DNA from: Myxococcales bacterium
GTDB taxonomy: Bacteria; Myxococcota_A; SURF-8
Assembly (NCBI GenBank): GCA_003598065.1
Contig: QZKR01000069.1
Coordinates: 1-35,586, forward strand
DNA length: 35,586 nt
Direction: 5' to 3'
Positions 23,718 through 35,170 of the stretch are shown piece after piece. Under the pieces are notes generated by a model. The model had not been told where the DNA came from and did no database searches. It worked only from the letters and a program-made list of their open reading frames with translations. A program made the translations under genes and the position numbers. Within the stretch, counting starts at the first letter, position 1; every line of letters begins with the position of its first letter.

Positions 23718-24602
23718 ATGGAGACCCAAACACGAGCGGATAAAAGCAAATCAGCCATCATCGCATGGTTTGAAAAACGACCTGAGCGAGCTTTTCGACA
23801 TTCCGACTTTTCTTCCATCCACGAAATCCACCGAGAGCTTCGCCATATTGACCAAGACATGAATATGGATGAATTCGTCGTCTTCCTGCTTGACAAAACT
23901 CCCCTTAAGAAGCACAGCCTCAAATTTCCCGGCCTGCCTATCGCCATCTACCTTTGGGGTAGGGACTTTTCATCTTATGAAACAGCCTATAAGATCGGCG
24001 GGGCCGGGGCCTACCTCAGCCACTACACCGCCGCCTTCCTCCATGAACTGACGGATCAGGTGCCGAAAACAACCTACGTCACCGCTCCCCAGCCGCGAAA
24101 ACGCCAGGAAAATATTGTCCTCACCCAGCAACAGATCGACCAGGCCTTCTCAAGACCCGCTCGCGTCACGAAGGCCATTGTCACATTGGGCGGCCATCGC
24201 ATCGCACGCCTGACCGGCATGGTGTCGGACGGATTGGGGGTGGTCGAGATGGCTGCTCCGGGCGGGGCAAAGATTTTCGCCACGTCCCTTGAGAGGACGC
24301 TGCTGGATATGGTTGTCCGGCCCATTTACGCCGGCGGTCCGCAACAAGTCCTGGAAGCGTTTCGTTTGGCGAAGGGCCGGATGTCCACCAACAAGCTCAT
24401 AGCCAACTATAAAAAAATGGGGTATGTCTACCCTTACCATCAAGCCATCGGTTTTTACATGGAACGGGCGGGCGTCTATTCAGAAAACACTTTGCGGATG
24501 CTGCGAGAAATCGAGCGGAGGCGCGATTTCTATCTGATGCACGGCATGAAAGAGACGGAATACGTCTCCGAATGGCGGCTATTTATTCCAAAGGGCTTCT
24601 AA
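23718..24602 (+). CDS. AbiEi-like antitoxin / transcriptional regulator
   Basis: A 294-residue protein resembling type IV toxin-antitoxin AbiEi antitoxins. The N-terminal ~60 residues look like a winged-helix region (SAIIAWFEKRPERAFRHSDF; LKKHSLKFPGL). The following block (AYKIGGAGAYLSHYTAAFLHELTDQVPKTTYVT) and the later ATSLERTLLDMVVRPIYAGG are characteristic of AbiEi C-terminal domains. AbiEi proteins usually repress their own operon by binding inverted repeats and neutralise the AbiEii toxin. Two matching palindromes lie upstream here. ATG 23718 is chosen over an upstream ATG (23646) that lies inside the promoter. The 3' end overlaps the convergent AbiEii-like gene by 24 bp. Base composition is more AT-rich than its neighbours. 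Confidence 0.78.
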   Translation: METQTRADKSKSAIIAWFEKRPERAFRHSDFSSIHEIHRELRHIDQDMNMDEFVVFLLDKTPLKKHSLKFPGLPIAIYLWGRDFSSYETAYKIGGAGAYLSHYTAAFLHELTDQVPKTTYVTAPQPRKRQENIVLTQQQIDQAFSRPARVTKAIVTLGGHRIARLTGMVSDGLGVVEMAAPGGAKIFATSLERTLLDMVVRPIYAGGPQQVLEAFRLAKGRMSTNKLIANYKKMGYVYPYHQAIGFYMERAGVYSENTLRMLREIERRRDFYLMHGMKETEYVSEWRLFIPKGF

Positions 24603-25472
24603 CTCCGCCACCCTTCCGACGACGTAATCGAAATAGTAATCGAAAGAGCGAAGCCTCTCCGCGCCAGGAGGAATCGCATCGCGCACGGCGGCGAAATCTG
24701 GTTCGTGGCGGCGGCGCACCTCCTCCCTTCCCAAGCGGGCTAGAAGATCGAGCGGCACGTCCTTGGCTTGAAAGGCCTTGCGAATAATTTCACGAAACTT
24801 CGCGCCTTTCCAGCCGACGCTTCGCGGCGTTTTTTCCAGCATCCGCCAGATATCGTAAAAATCGCGGGCGCGTGCGTGCTTTGTATGTTCATTGTATGGA
24901 TATTCGGGCATTTGCTGGCAGATCGCGCGTAGCTTCTCCGCCACAATCATGGCCGGACTATAAACATACACCCGGTAGTCGTCGAGGTAGACCTCTTTCT
25001 TGCCATCACAATATTCGTATTTGCTGATGTCTACCTTGAACGTTTTCCGCTCTCGTCCCCCGATGACCTCGGATCGTCGGCGCAACGCGCTTTTATCGGC
25101 GCTGTATTTCCGGAAGGTCTCGGAGCGAACCAATTTGAATTCGATCAAGTAGCCGCCCCAAAGGGCAGGCAGTCCAACTCTACGTTTTAGAGGGCGCGGC
25201 TCCAAGACAAAGTCAATCACCTCATAACCTTGCTCTTGAAAACCAGCGACCAGCAAATCGTTGATTCGCTTTCGAACGCTGGGAAGTTCGGCGTCGTTGA
25301 AATCATCCGGCATGGACAAATCCACGTCAATCGACGAGCGGCCGGAAGGATGGGGATAAATGAGATCGAGAGCACTGCCGCCCTTCAGAACAAAGCGTTC
25401 CATAAGCGCGTCGTCGCTGAACATGGCGATGACGACCAGTTTTTTAATTTGTTCTAGTTTGCGATAATCCAA
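24579..25472 (-). CDS. AbiEii-like nucleotidyltransferase toxin
   Basis: A ~297-residue protein of the AbiEii/DUF1814 nucleotidyltransferase group. It has the GGSALDLIYPHPSGR segment, the metal-binding SSIDVDLSM motif, and the C-terminal SPAMIVAEKLRAICQQ with ARARDFYDIWRMLEK, all typical. Characterised AbiEii toxins are nucleotidyltransferases of the DNA polymerase beta fold; some modify tRNA. No ATG lies near the expected N-terminus: the first in-frame ATG would remove ~16 residues of the first helix. A TTG at 25472 (LDYRKLEQIKKL) is taken as start; an ATT at 25490, preceded by AGGG, is an alternative. It runs opposite to its AbiEi-like partner, and the two stop regions overlap. The upstream neighbour on this strand is a GNAT gene ending 28 bp before. 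Confidence 0.75.
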   Translation of the reverse strand: MDYRKLEQIKKLVVIAMFSDDALMERFVLKGGSALDLIYPHPSGRSSIDVDLSMPDDFNDAELPSVRKRINDLLVAGFQEQGYEVIDFVLEPRPLKRRVGLPALWGGYLIEFKLVRSETFRKYSADKSALRRRSEVIGGRERKTFKVDISKYEYCDGKKEVYLDDYRVYVYSPAMIVAEKLRAICQQMPEYPYNEHTKHARARDFYDIWRMLEKTPRSVGWKGAKFREIIRKAFQAKDVPLDLLARLGREEVRRRHEPDFAAVRDAIPPGAERLRSFDYYFDYVVGRVAELEALWNK

Positions 25473-25500
25473 CGTCCAACCCCGAAAAATGATATGTGCC

Positions 25501-26001
25501 CTACCGCCTTCCAGCCTCCCGTCGCACCATGATCTCGAAATCGAAGCGGCCCTGGGGAGTGTCGCTGACGCAGGAAGCGACTTTCTCGAAGCCGACCCGC
25601 GTATAAACGGCGATAGCGCGGGCGTTGAAAGCGGCGACGGAGAGGCGGAAGCCTTGCGGATGCAACTGCTCGCGTCCCCAGGCGAGGCAGGTTTCGACAA
25701 AAGCAGCGCCGAGCCCTTGTCCGGTCTGATCCGGCCGCATGCCCAGCCCCAGATCGACGAACCCGCGATCGGCGTAGAGTCCGCGCGTCCGCGCGCCATC
25801 GACCTGCGCGTTGGGACCGAGGCAGAAGAAACCGACCAGCTCGCCATGCTCCGTTTCCACGGCGCGATAAGCGCCGCCCAGCAGTTCGCGGCGCGCCTCC
25901 GGATCGCCTTCGGCGTTGTAGACGTCGTAAGGCGGTTCGTAGCGCCAGTGGATGATCGCCTCGGCGTCCTCGCGCCGGATAGATCTGACCTTGAGCGACA
26001 T
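25501..26001 (-). CDS. GNAT-family acetyltransferase
   Basis: A 166-residue GNAT N-acetyltransferase. The N-terminus MSLKVRSIRREDAEAIIHWRYEPPYDVYN and the acetyl-CoA motif LGLGMRPDQTGQGLGAAFVETCL (with QTGQGLG) are clear, followed by LSVAAFNARAIAVYTRVGFEKV, the usual end of the fold. It resembles RimJ/RimL-type enzymes, but the substrate is unknown. It ends 28 bp before the AbiEii-like toxin start and may share its transcript. Its GC content matches the chromosome rather than the AbiE genes. Confidence 0.85.
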   Translation of the reverse strand: MSLKVRSIRREDAEAIIHWRYEPPYDVYNAEGDPEARRELLGGAYRAVETEHGELVGFFCLGPNAQVDGARTRGLYADRGFVDLGLGMRPDQTGQGLGAAFVETCLAWGREQLHPQGFRLSVAAFNARAIAVYTRVGFEKVASCVSDTPQGRFDFEIMVRREAGRR

Positions 26002-26024
26002 GCCGCTTATTACCGAACTGGAAA

Positions 26025-27029
26025 TTACTTTTTCGGCGCAGGCGGTTTGGGCGGCGGGCGGCGGGGCGGTTCCTTGCGAGGCGGTTCTTTCTTGCCCGGC
26101 TGTTTCGTCTTCACGTCGGGGAAAGCCTTACCCTGCTCGAATTCCACTTCAATGCCCGAGTCCCACACCATCCGCCATGGCAGCGCCTTGGTTTCCGGCG
26201 GCTGCAGATAGGCCAGTTCGTCGCCGATCCGCAGCAGCACCAGCCCGGGCGAGATGGCAAGCACGGCCACGCCCTGCGCCAGGGAATCGTCCACGAAGAC
26301 GCGATGCACGGCGCCGCCGCAGGGAAAGTCGCGCGGAAAAAAAACGTCGGCGGCCCAGGCCTTGCGCTCTTTGTCGAAAAGCGTCTGAGCCAGCGCGAAC
26401 CCGGATTGCAGCCGCGCCGGTTGGGCCATGTCGCGCAAGGGCGTCATGACTGTCACCTCGCCGGGGTAGGGCCGCCAGCCGGAAAAAACCTTCGGCCGCT
26501 TCCAGGCGTTGTAGATGAGGAAATAGGAGCGCATCTCCGCCACCGGACAGACCTTGGGCGGCGGCGGGGCAGGGGGCGCGTCGGCTTCCTGGGGCGGCTC
26601 CGGCTCCATCGGCGCGAGATCGAGCGGATCGAGATAGTCGCTTGGATACTGGATCGCCCCCGTGTCGTACTCGATCGGCCTGGCCGTCGCCGGCTCCTCG
26701 ACGATCTGCGCGTCCGGGTAGCCTGTGTAAACGCCGGCGTTGGGATCGTCGGCGACGCCCGGTTCCTCGCCCGGCTTCGGTTGGTCGAACTCCTCCGCTT
26801 CTCCCGTGCCCGGCTCGTTGTCGAGCGGCGTTTTGGAAGGATACTCCGTGTTCGCACCGGTGTTGGGGTCGAGGACGTTCGACGGCGCTCCGCCTTCTTC
26901 CGGAATGTTGTTGGGATCCAGAATGCGCGGCGGCGGGGCGTCTCCCTCCTCAGCCTGCACGATCTGGAAAGACGCCATGGCGCTCAACGCCAACGCCAGC
27001 AATCCGACCGTTTTGAAGAAGCCGCTCAT
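26025..27029 (-). CDS. Exported Pro/Glu-rich protein of unknown function
   Basis: A 334-residue predicted exported protein. The start at 27029 is chosen over an upstream in-frame ATG because AGGTGAGG lies just before it and a signal peptide follows (GFFKTVGLLALALSAMASFQIVQA|EE). Residues ~25-180 are low-complexity, with several repeats of the form LDPN-N/T-x and YP (RILDPNNIPEE, NVLDPNTGANTEYPS, DPNAGVYTGYPD), then a Pro run. Residues ~185-300 look folded and contain two Cys (KVCPVAEMRSYF; FPCGGAVHRVFVDD). The C-terminus is Lys/Pro-rich (GKKEPPRKEPPRRPPPKPP). No family was recognised; a cell-wall-spanning or scaffold role is possible. It lies downstream of the PEGA-protein gene on the same strand. 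Confidence 0.65.
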   Translation of the reverse strand: MSGFFKTVGLLALALSAMASFQIVQAEEGDAPPPRILDPNNIPEEGGAPSNVLDPNTGANTEYPSKTPLDNEPGTGEAEEFDQPKPGEEPGVADDPNAGVYTGYPDAQIVEEPATARPIEYDTGAIQYPSDYLDPLDLAPMEPEPPQEADAPPAPPPPKVCPVAEMRSYFLIYNAWKRPKVFSGWRPYPGEVTVMTPLRDMAQPARLQSGFALAQTLFDKERKAWAADVFFPRDFPCGGAVHRVFVDDSLAQGVAVLAISPGLVLLRIGDELAYLQPPETKALPWRMVWDSGIEVEFEQGKAFPDVKTKQPGKKEPPRKEPPRRPPPKPPAPKK

Positions 27030-27060
27030 CGCCTCACCTTTCGCCCGCATGGCCCGCTTT

Positions 27061-27178
27061 GCGCCAAGGTCCCGCGTCCCTGAGGAGGTGGGCCGAACCG
27101 TCCTTCGAGACGCTCGCTTCGCTCGCTCCTCAGGAAAACGGTTCGGTCCGCCGTCTCGAAGGGCCGGGAGCTTGGCGC
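27061..27178. repeat. 118-bp complex palindromic repeat
   Basis: The outer arms GCGCCAAGGTCCCG (27061-27074) and CGGGAGCTTGGCGC (27165-27178) pair with one mismatch. Inside are three further complementary pairs in the same left-to-right order: CCTGAGGAG (27079) with CTCCTCAGG (27126), CCGAACCG (27093) with CGGTTCGG (27139), and CCTTCGAGACG (27102) with CGTCTCGAAGG (27152). These inner pairs cross one another, so they cannot all form together. No coding signal is present. It looks like a dispersed intergenic repeat. Confidence 0.65.
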
Positions 27179-27235
27179 ATCTCGCTTGATAGAATAACGC
27201 CACACCGACTCGGACGGCAAGCCGCCTTATCCCGA

Positions 27236-27272
27236 AACGACAACGGCCGGGTCGCCCCGGCCGTCGTTGGTG
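27236..27272 (-). terminator. Putative terminator after the PEGA-protein gene
   Basis: CGGCCGGG (27244-27251) and CCCGGCCG (27256-27263) form a strong stem with a 4-base loop, extended by partly paired AACGA/TCGTT. It lies 18-54 bases past the stop of the minus-strand gene. The T-run on the minus strand is short, so termination strength is uncertain. Confidence 0.5.
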
Positions 27273-27289
27273 TTTTCTCCTGCCTCGCG

Positions 27290-28924
27290 TCAGAAGCTGA
27301 CGTTGATTGCATTCGGGTTCTCGAACCCCGGCCCGTCGCCATCTCCGTCGCTGCCGCCGCTGTCAAGAACATCCGTGCCCAGCAGAACGCCCGTCGTCAC
27401 GCCGCCGGCCACCACCACGCCGATCACCGTCCAGAACCACCAGGTTTTCCAGAACGGCGCGGCCTCTACTTCGTCAGCCTTCGCGGCGACGACTTCCTCC
27501 GGCGGGATGTAGGTGTCCTGCCATTCGGTCTCCTCGCTGAAGAAGCGGTCGAGGAAGGCGAAGGTCGCCTGATCGACGTTCTCGCCGGCCAACTCGATTT
27601 GCACCGTCTGCGTCTTGTAGCGCTCGGAGGAGAAGTTGTAGTGGAACGCCTCCATCGTGACGATGCCCGAAATTTCGCTCACTTTGCAGAGGAAGAGGTT
27701 GTCCGTGGACAGCGCCTTGCCGAGGTTCTGCGCCGAGTCCCACATCTTTTTGTGTTCGAAGCGCGCGGCGACCGCGTCCGCCTCGGACTTGTACTGATAG
27801 TACTTGCGCACCTGTTTGAGGTCGGCGCCGATCTTCTTGGCCATGCCTTTGTATAGGGTGACCTTGGAGGCGTATTCCTGATAAGCCGGCTCGCTGACCT
27901 TGAGATAGTGCCCGCCCACGGCCAGGTTGTCGAGCTTGATCGGCGTGAGGCCGCGGAAGTGGCCGTCCATGAACACCGCCATTTTCGACGGCTTGGAACT
28001 CAGATTCAGGGACGCCGACGGCGCATCGGCCAGTTCCGACTTGGCTTTGTCGAACGTCTCCTCCACGCCCGGCGGGAAACCTTTGTCCTTGATGGAAAGG
28101 TTGGGCTTGGACTGCAAGAGCCGCGTGAAGATGTCCTGGCCGCTCTTCGCCTCGCCGTTGAGCACGTAAGCCGCGGCGAGGTGGATCATGGCGTCCTCGG
28201 CGCGCGAGCGGTACTCGGGATAATCCATCAAGGGGCCGTACAGATCGACGGCTTCTTCCAGGGATTCGATCGCCTCGTCGAGTTGGACGTTGTTGTAGGA
28301 CGCGATGCCGTCGGAGAGCGCCTGCTGCGCTTTTTTGGCCTGGGCGTCTTCGTTGGCGCCGCCGCGATCGCCGAGCGCGTAATTGATCGGCGTGTAGGTG
28401 AACTCCTGCGAGCCTCTGAACCAGGCGCGGATCAGCAGATCCTGCTCCACGGCGCGGCGCTTGTACTTATCATTGGCGGGGAACACGACCGCCACGACGG
28501 AGGTCGGGCCGTCAATGCGCGGCCGATCCATGGACACGGCCTGACGCGCCGGGGTCCGTTTGCGCTCTTGCTCGGCGGGCGGAGCGGGTTCTTTTTCCTC
28601 GTCTTGCTCGGGCTCCGCTTCGGCCTTCGGTTCGGCCGGCTTCTCGGCGGGAGCGGCTTCCTCTTCTTCAGGCTCTTCGGCCGGCGGTTGCTTCGCCTCC
28701 GGCTCGGCCGGCGGGGCGGGCTCCTCTTCCGGCGGCTTGGTCGGCGTCGTCGGCGCGCCCAGCAGGTCGCTGTCGTCCTCGTCCAACAAATCGTCGATGC
28801 TTTGCGCCTGGGCGCGCGCCAGGCCGGCATAGACCGCCAGGTCCACGCCATACAGCCAGAAAAAGGCCGTCAGCACGACGATCGCACAGGGCTTCAGCCA
28901 GCTTTCGGACGTCCATTTAATCAT
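27290..28924 (-). CDS. PEGA-domain protein with TPR-like region and C-terminal membrane segment
   Basis: A 544-residue exported protein. The N-terminal hydrophobic signal (CAIVVLTAFFWLYGVDLAVYAGLARAQA) is followed by an Ala/Pro/Glu-rich arm (~45-125). Residues ~180-290 look TPR-like (ASYNNVQLDEAIESLEEAVDLYG; AMIHLAAAYVLNGEAKSG). A PEGA domain at ~305-355 reads ASLNLSSKPSKMAVFMDGHFRGLTPIKL, ending YLKVSEPAYQEYASKVTL. PEGA domains bind or contact cell-surface components. A single hydrophobic helix near the C-terminus (FWTVIGVVVAGGVTTGVLLG) is followed by a Gly/Asp tail. This layout is common in Deltaproteobacteria-like genomes, and the exact role is unknown. The gene is followed by the exported Pro/Glu-rich protein gene on the same strand. 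Confidence 0.75.
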   Translation of the reverse strand: MIKWTSESWLKPCAIVVLTAFFWLYGVDLAVYAGLARAQAQSIDDLLDEDDSDLLGAPTTPTKPPEEEPAPPAEPEAKQPPAEEPEEEEAAPAEKPAEPKAEAEPEQDEEKEPAPPAEQERKRTPARQAVSMDRPRIDGPTSVVAVVFPANDKYKRRAVEQDLLIRAWFRGSQEFTYTPINYALGDRGGANEDAQAKKAQQALSDGIASYNNVQLDEAIESLEEAVDLYGPLMDYPEYRSRAEDAMIHLAAAYVLNGEAKSGQDIFTRLLQSKPNLSIKDKGFPPGVEETFDKAKSELADAPSASLNLSSKPSKMAVFMDGHFRGLTPIKLDNLAVGGHYLKVSEPAYQEYASKVTLYKGMAKKIGADLKQVRKYYQYKSEADAVAARFEHKKMWDSAQNLGKALSTDNLFLCKVSEISGIVTMEAFHYNFSSERYKTQTVQIELAGENVDQATFAFLDRFFSEETEWQDTYIPPEEVVAAKADEVEAAPFWKTWWFWTVIGVVVAGGVTTGVLLGTDVLDSGGSDGDGDGPGFENPNAINVSF

Positions 28925-29016
28925 GGCCCCAAACTCCCGATGGGTTTTGGCTTATAGGGAAAGCGTCGCAGTCGCGGCGTTTTTATACCTTAGTTCGACG
29001 GATTGGGCAATTATTT

Positions 29017-29634
29017 TCACAACGTCTCGGGCGGTTCGTTCGTCCCGCCGTCCGACGGGGCGCCCCCCGACGTTTCGAGACTGACGATTTTTTCTTCCAG
29101 GAAATCCACTTGCGCCTTCAACGCCTCCAATTCTTTATGGAGGAGATGCAGGTTGGCCACCGGGCCGACCACGGCGCGGATGCGCTCGTCGATGCGACGC
29201 TGCAGGTCTTCGAGGTTGGTCTGGGACTGCTTGATGATTTCGCGAATCAGACTCGCGCCGTCCTCGCGCGTGAACGTCGCCTTGTTGATGAGGCGCTCGA
29301 CGACCTCGACGGTCTTCTCCGCCTCCTCCTTGAGCTGCCCGAGGTTGACGTGCTTCGAAAGGAAATCGGTGATCGCCGTGCCGCCCGTCTGGATGATGTC
29401 GCGCAGGGTCTGGGAAGGCAAAAGCTTTTGCCTCTTCTCCTTTTCGAAGATGATCTGCGCCAGCGTCACCGAGGTGATGTCCTTCTTCGACTTGTAATCG
29501 ATGATTTTCACATCGACGCCGGTCTTGACCATCTGCGCGATTTCGTTGAGCGTGATATAGCAACTGTCGTTGGTGTTGTAGAGTTTCCGGTTGGCGTACC
29601 GCTTGATCACTACGGGCTGAGATCGTCTGTCCAT
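29017..29634 (-). CDS. phaR: PhaR-like polyhydroxyalkanoate synthesis regulator
   Basis: A ~205-residue protein. The N-terminal ~60 residues (VVIKRYANRKLYNTNDSCYITLNEIAQMV, then VDVKIIDYKSKKDITSVTLAQIIFE) are the DNA-binding domain of PhaR/PhbR regulators, which repress granule-associated genes and bind polyhydroxyalkanoate. The remainder is long, charged and helical, with heptad-like spacing (LKEEAEKTVEVVERLI; LHKELEALKAQVDFLEEKIVSLE), consistent with a coiled coil. A TTG (29661) and an ATG (29655) extend the frame; ATG 29634, next to the conserved domain, is preferred, though the ribosome binding sites are all weak. No PHA synthase gene lies in this window. Confidence 0.8.
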   Translation of the reverse strand: MDRRSQPVVIKRYANRKLYNTNDSCYITLNEIAQMVKTGVDVKIIDYKSKKDITSVTLAQIIFEKEKRQKLLPSQTLRDIIQTGGTAITDFLSKHVNLGQLKEEAEKTVEVVERLINKATFTREDGASLIREIIKQSQTNLEDLQRRIDERIRAVVGPVANLHLLHKELEALKAQVDFLEEKIVSLETSGGAPSDGGTNEPPETL

Positions 29635-29803
29635 CCCTAGACCTATTCTTTCCATAGCCAACTTGCCGGATTCGCTTTGAAACTGCGTCTAACACGCCGC
29701 GCCGTGTTTGTCAAACATCTATTCTTCCATTAATTTGAAACTCTTCAAGGATCATAAATTTTGAAAAATCAAAGAAAGATCGAAGTCCTCTCGCACTCGC
29801 ACA

Positions 29804-29831
29804 TTGACACGACGCGACGGCGGATTATGCT
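29804..29831 (+). promoter_or_regulatory. Putative sigma70-type promoter for the radical SAM gene
   Basis: TTGACA (29804-29809) and TATGCT (29826-29831) are 16 bases apart, about 30 bases before the start codon. It lies in the 227-base divergent region between the PhaR-like and radical SAM genes. Confidence 0.55.
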
Positions 29832-29861
29832 AAGCGAAGGTCTACCACGAACGATCGACGC

Positions 29862-31166
29862 ATGGATCAATTTTTACCGCTGATCGCCCCGATCCGACCG
29901 GAACGTCCCTTCGCCGGACGCTTTGTGCTGACGGGTTTGTCAGGCGAAAACGGCGTCGCCTTCGCCTTTCGCGACACCCGCACCGGCAAGGAGTTCAAAA
30001 TCAGCCTCTTTCGGGCGACCGGCGGCGCGGCGTTCCATTCCACGACCGGGCGGGTCCATCTTTCCCTGGAGACGGCCGGCGAGGCGGACGACGAGCAGGA
30101 CCGGCTGGCGCGCGCCGTGGCCGAACTCGTGCGCCGCAACACCGCCGGCCTCTCCGACGACGCGCTCGACGCCTTGTTTTCCGTAAACGCAACGGTCGGC
30201 TTCCCCAATGCGCCGGGGCGAAAACGTATCGACCTCTCGATCGGCCATGTCTGCCCCTCGAATTGTCTGTTTTGCACGGATATTCATCTGCGCGCCCGGC
30301 GCGAGCCCGTTCCCTTCGCCGAGATCGCCGCTTCGCTGGAGCGGGCGCGGGCCGATGGCCACGAACATCTGACGCTCACCGGCCTGGAGCCGACCCTGCG
30401 CCCCGACATCGTGACCGTGGTGGCGGAGGCGAAGCGGCTGGGTTTCATCGACATTCAGTTGATCACCAACGGCGTGCGGACGGCGACGGCGGCGTTTCTC
30501 GAAGCGCTCTTCGAGGCCGGCCTGACGGTGCTGATCGTCAGCCTGCACGCTCCGGACCGCGAAACGGAGGCGCGCATCAAAGGCAAGGCCTGGCTTTTCG
30601 ATCGCGCCCTCGCCACCCTGCGCCATGCTCACGCGCTGCTCGGCGACCGTCGCGAGCAGGCCCGCAGCGGCCGTTTTCTCCGCACCAACTCGGTGATCTG
30701 CAGGCAGAACCTGCACCTTCTGAAAGAGCTCATGGAACTGCTCGACGGCTTCCAGCCGACCCGCATTCCGCTGAACTATCCCTGGATTTCCGGCCGGGCG
30801 GCGGCGCGCTTCGCCGAGGTCGTGCCCGATTTCCCGTCGGTGACGGCGGCCCTGGCCCCGCTGCGCGAACGGATCCTCGATCCCGCCGACCCTCTGTGTC
30901 TCGTGAACCTGCCGCCCTGCGTGGCGGGCGAATTGCCGAGTCAGACGTTTAAATCGAAAAACCTGGCTCTTTATCTCACCGACGAAATGGCGACAGACCG
31001 CCAAACGGAAGCTTCATCGATCGAGCACCGTCGCGACGCGATGGACCTGACGCTCGTTCACCCCCGCATTTGCGCCGATTGCGGGCTGCGTCCGCATTGC
31101 GTCGGCGTGTCCCAGTTGTATCTCGACGCCTACGGTACGGCCGGTCTCGCGCCCGTGCCGGGCTAA
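29862..31166 (+). CDS. Orphan radical SAM protein
   Basis: A 434-residue radical SAM enzyme. The ~120-residue N-terminal region (VLTGLSGENGVAFAFRDTR; FHSTTGRVHLSLE) is beta-rich and unassigned. The iron-sulfur motif CPSNCLFC (C131, C135, C138) is followed by LTGLEPTLRPDI, the SAM-binding strand equivalent to GGEP, and later by IVSLHAPDRETEARIKG. A C-terminal Cys set (CLVNLPPC; HPRICADCGLRPHCVGV) could bind an auxiliary cluster, as in SPASM or Twitch proteins. The overall layout recalls uncharacterised radical SAM proteins rather than a named biosynthetic enzyme. No partner or precursor peptide gene was seen within a few hundred bases. The reaction is unknown. Confidence 0.8.
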   Translation: MDQFLPLIAPIRPERPFAGRFVLTGLSGENGVAFAFRDTRTGKEFKISLFRATGGAAFHSTTGRVHLSLETAGEADDEQDRLARAVAELVRRNTAGLSDDALDALFSVNATVGFPNAPGRKRIDLSIGHVCPSNCLFCTDIHLRARREPVPFAEIAASLERARADGHEHLTLTGLEPTLRPDIVTVVAEAKRLGFIDIQLITNGVRTATAAFLEALFEAGLTVLIVSLHAPDRETEARIKGKAWLFDRALATLRHAHALLGDRREQARSGRFLRTNSVICRQNLHLLKELMELLDGFQPTRIPLNYPWISGRAAARFAEVVPDFPSVTAALAPLRERILDPADPLCLVNLPPCVAGELPSQTFKSKNLALYLTDEMATDRQTEASSIEHRRDAMDLTLVHPRICADCGLRPHCVGVSQLYLDAYGTAGLAPVPG

Positions 31167-31269
31167 TGACGATGGCCCCTTGCCGTCGCCCTTGTCAGGC
31201 CGCCGCCGATCTGCTAAAACGGGTTGTCCGATAGTCCATTGAATGGAGAATAGCGGAGCAAGACCCATC

Positions 31270-34767
<3,498 letters not shown>

Positions 34768-34783
34768 TTAAAGTAACTGTTGA

Positions 34784-34792
34784 TGCTATAAT
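34784..34792 (+). promoter_or_regulatory. Putative extended -10 promoter for the MNT/HEPN pair
   Basis: TGC-TATAAT has a perfect -10 (34787-34792) with the TGn extension, in an AT-rich stretch 17 bp after the dnaE stop and about 65 bases before the MNT start. No strong -35 is seen. Confidence 0.5.
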
Positions 34793-34855
34793 TGCGTTAG
34801 ATTCGTGGAACAGTTAAAATAGCGGTAATGAAGCGGTGAACGGCGGAGCGTTTCG

Positions 34856-35170
34856 ATGAACCCAGAGGAGCTTTACCAGCGCATCAAATCAACCCTGGTC
34901 GCGTTGTACGGCGAGCGCCTGAAAGGCGTGGTTCTTTATGGCTCTATGGCCCGAGGCAACGCCACGGCCGACAGTGATGTGGATTTCATGGTGTTGCTCA
35001 AGGGCCCAGTCCGTTACGGTGTCGAACTTGACCGCCTTTTGGAAGCTCTTTACCCGATCGAAAAAGAGAGCGGCATGGCGCTGAGTCCGGTGCCGGTAGA
35101 CGCCGAAGATTTTCGCGCCGGTCGCTTCGCACTATTCCGCCACGCAGCCCGGGAGGGGATCGCTCTGTGA
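34856..35170 (+). CDS. MNT-type nucleotidyltransferase (antitoxin of MNT/HEPN pair)
   Basis: A 104-residue minimal nucleotidyltransferase. The core motif GSMARGNATADSDVDFMV gives G29-S30 and the metal-binding pair D41/D43. In characterised MntA-HepT systems the MNT protein inactivates the HEPN toxin by adding AMP to it. Whether that chemistry applies here is not shown by the sequence. A purine-rich GGCGGAGCG site precedes the ATG. The stop TGA overlaps the GTG start of the next gene (GTGA), indicating coupled translation. Confidence 0.85.
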   Translation: MNPEELYQRIKSTLVALYGERLKGVVLYGSMARGNATADSDVDFMVLLKGPVRYGVELDRLLEALYPIEKESGMALSPVPVDAEDFRAGRFALFRHAAREGIAL

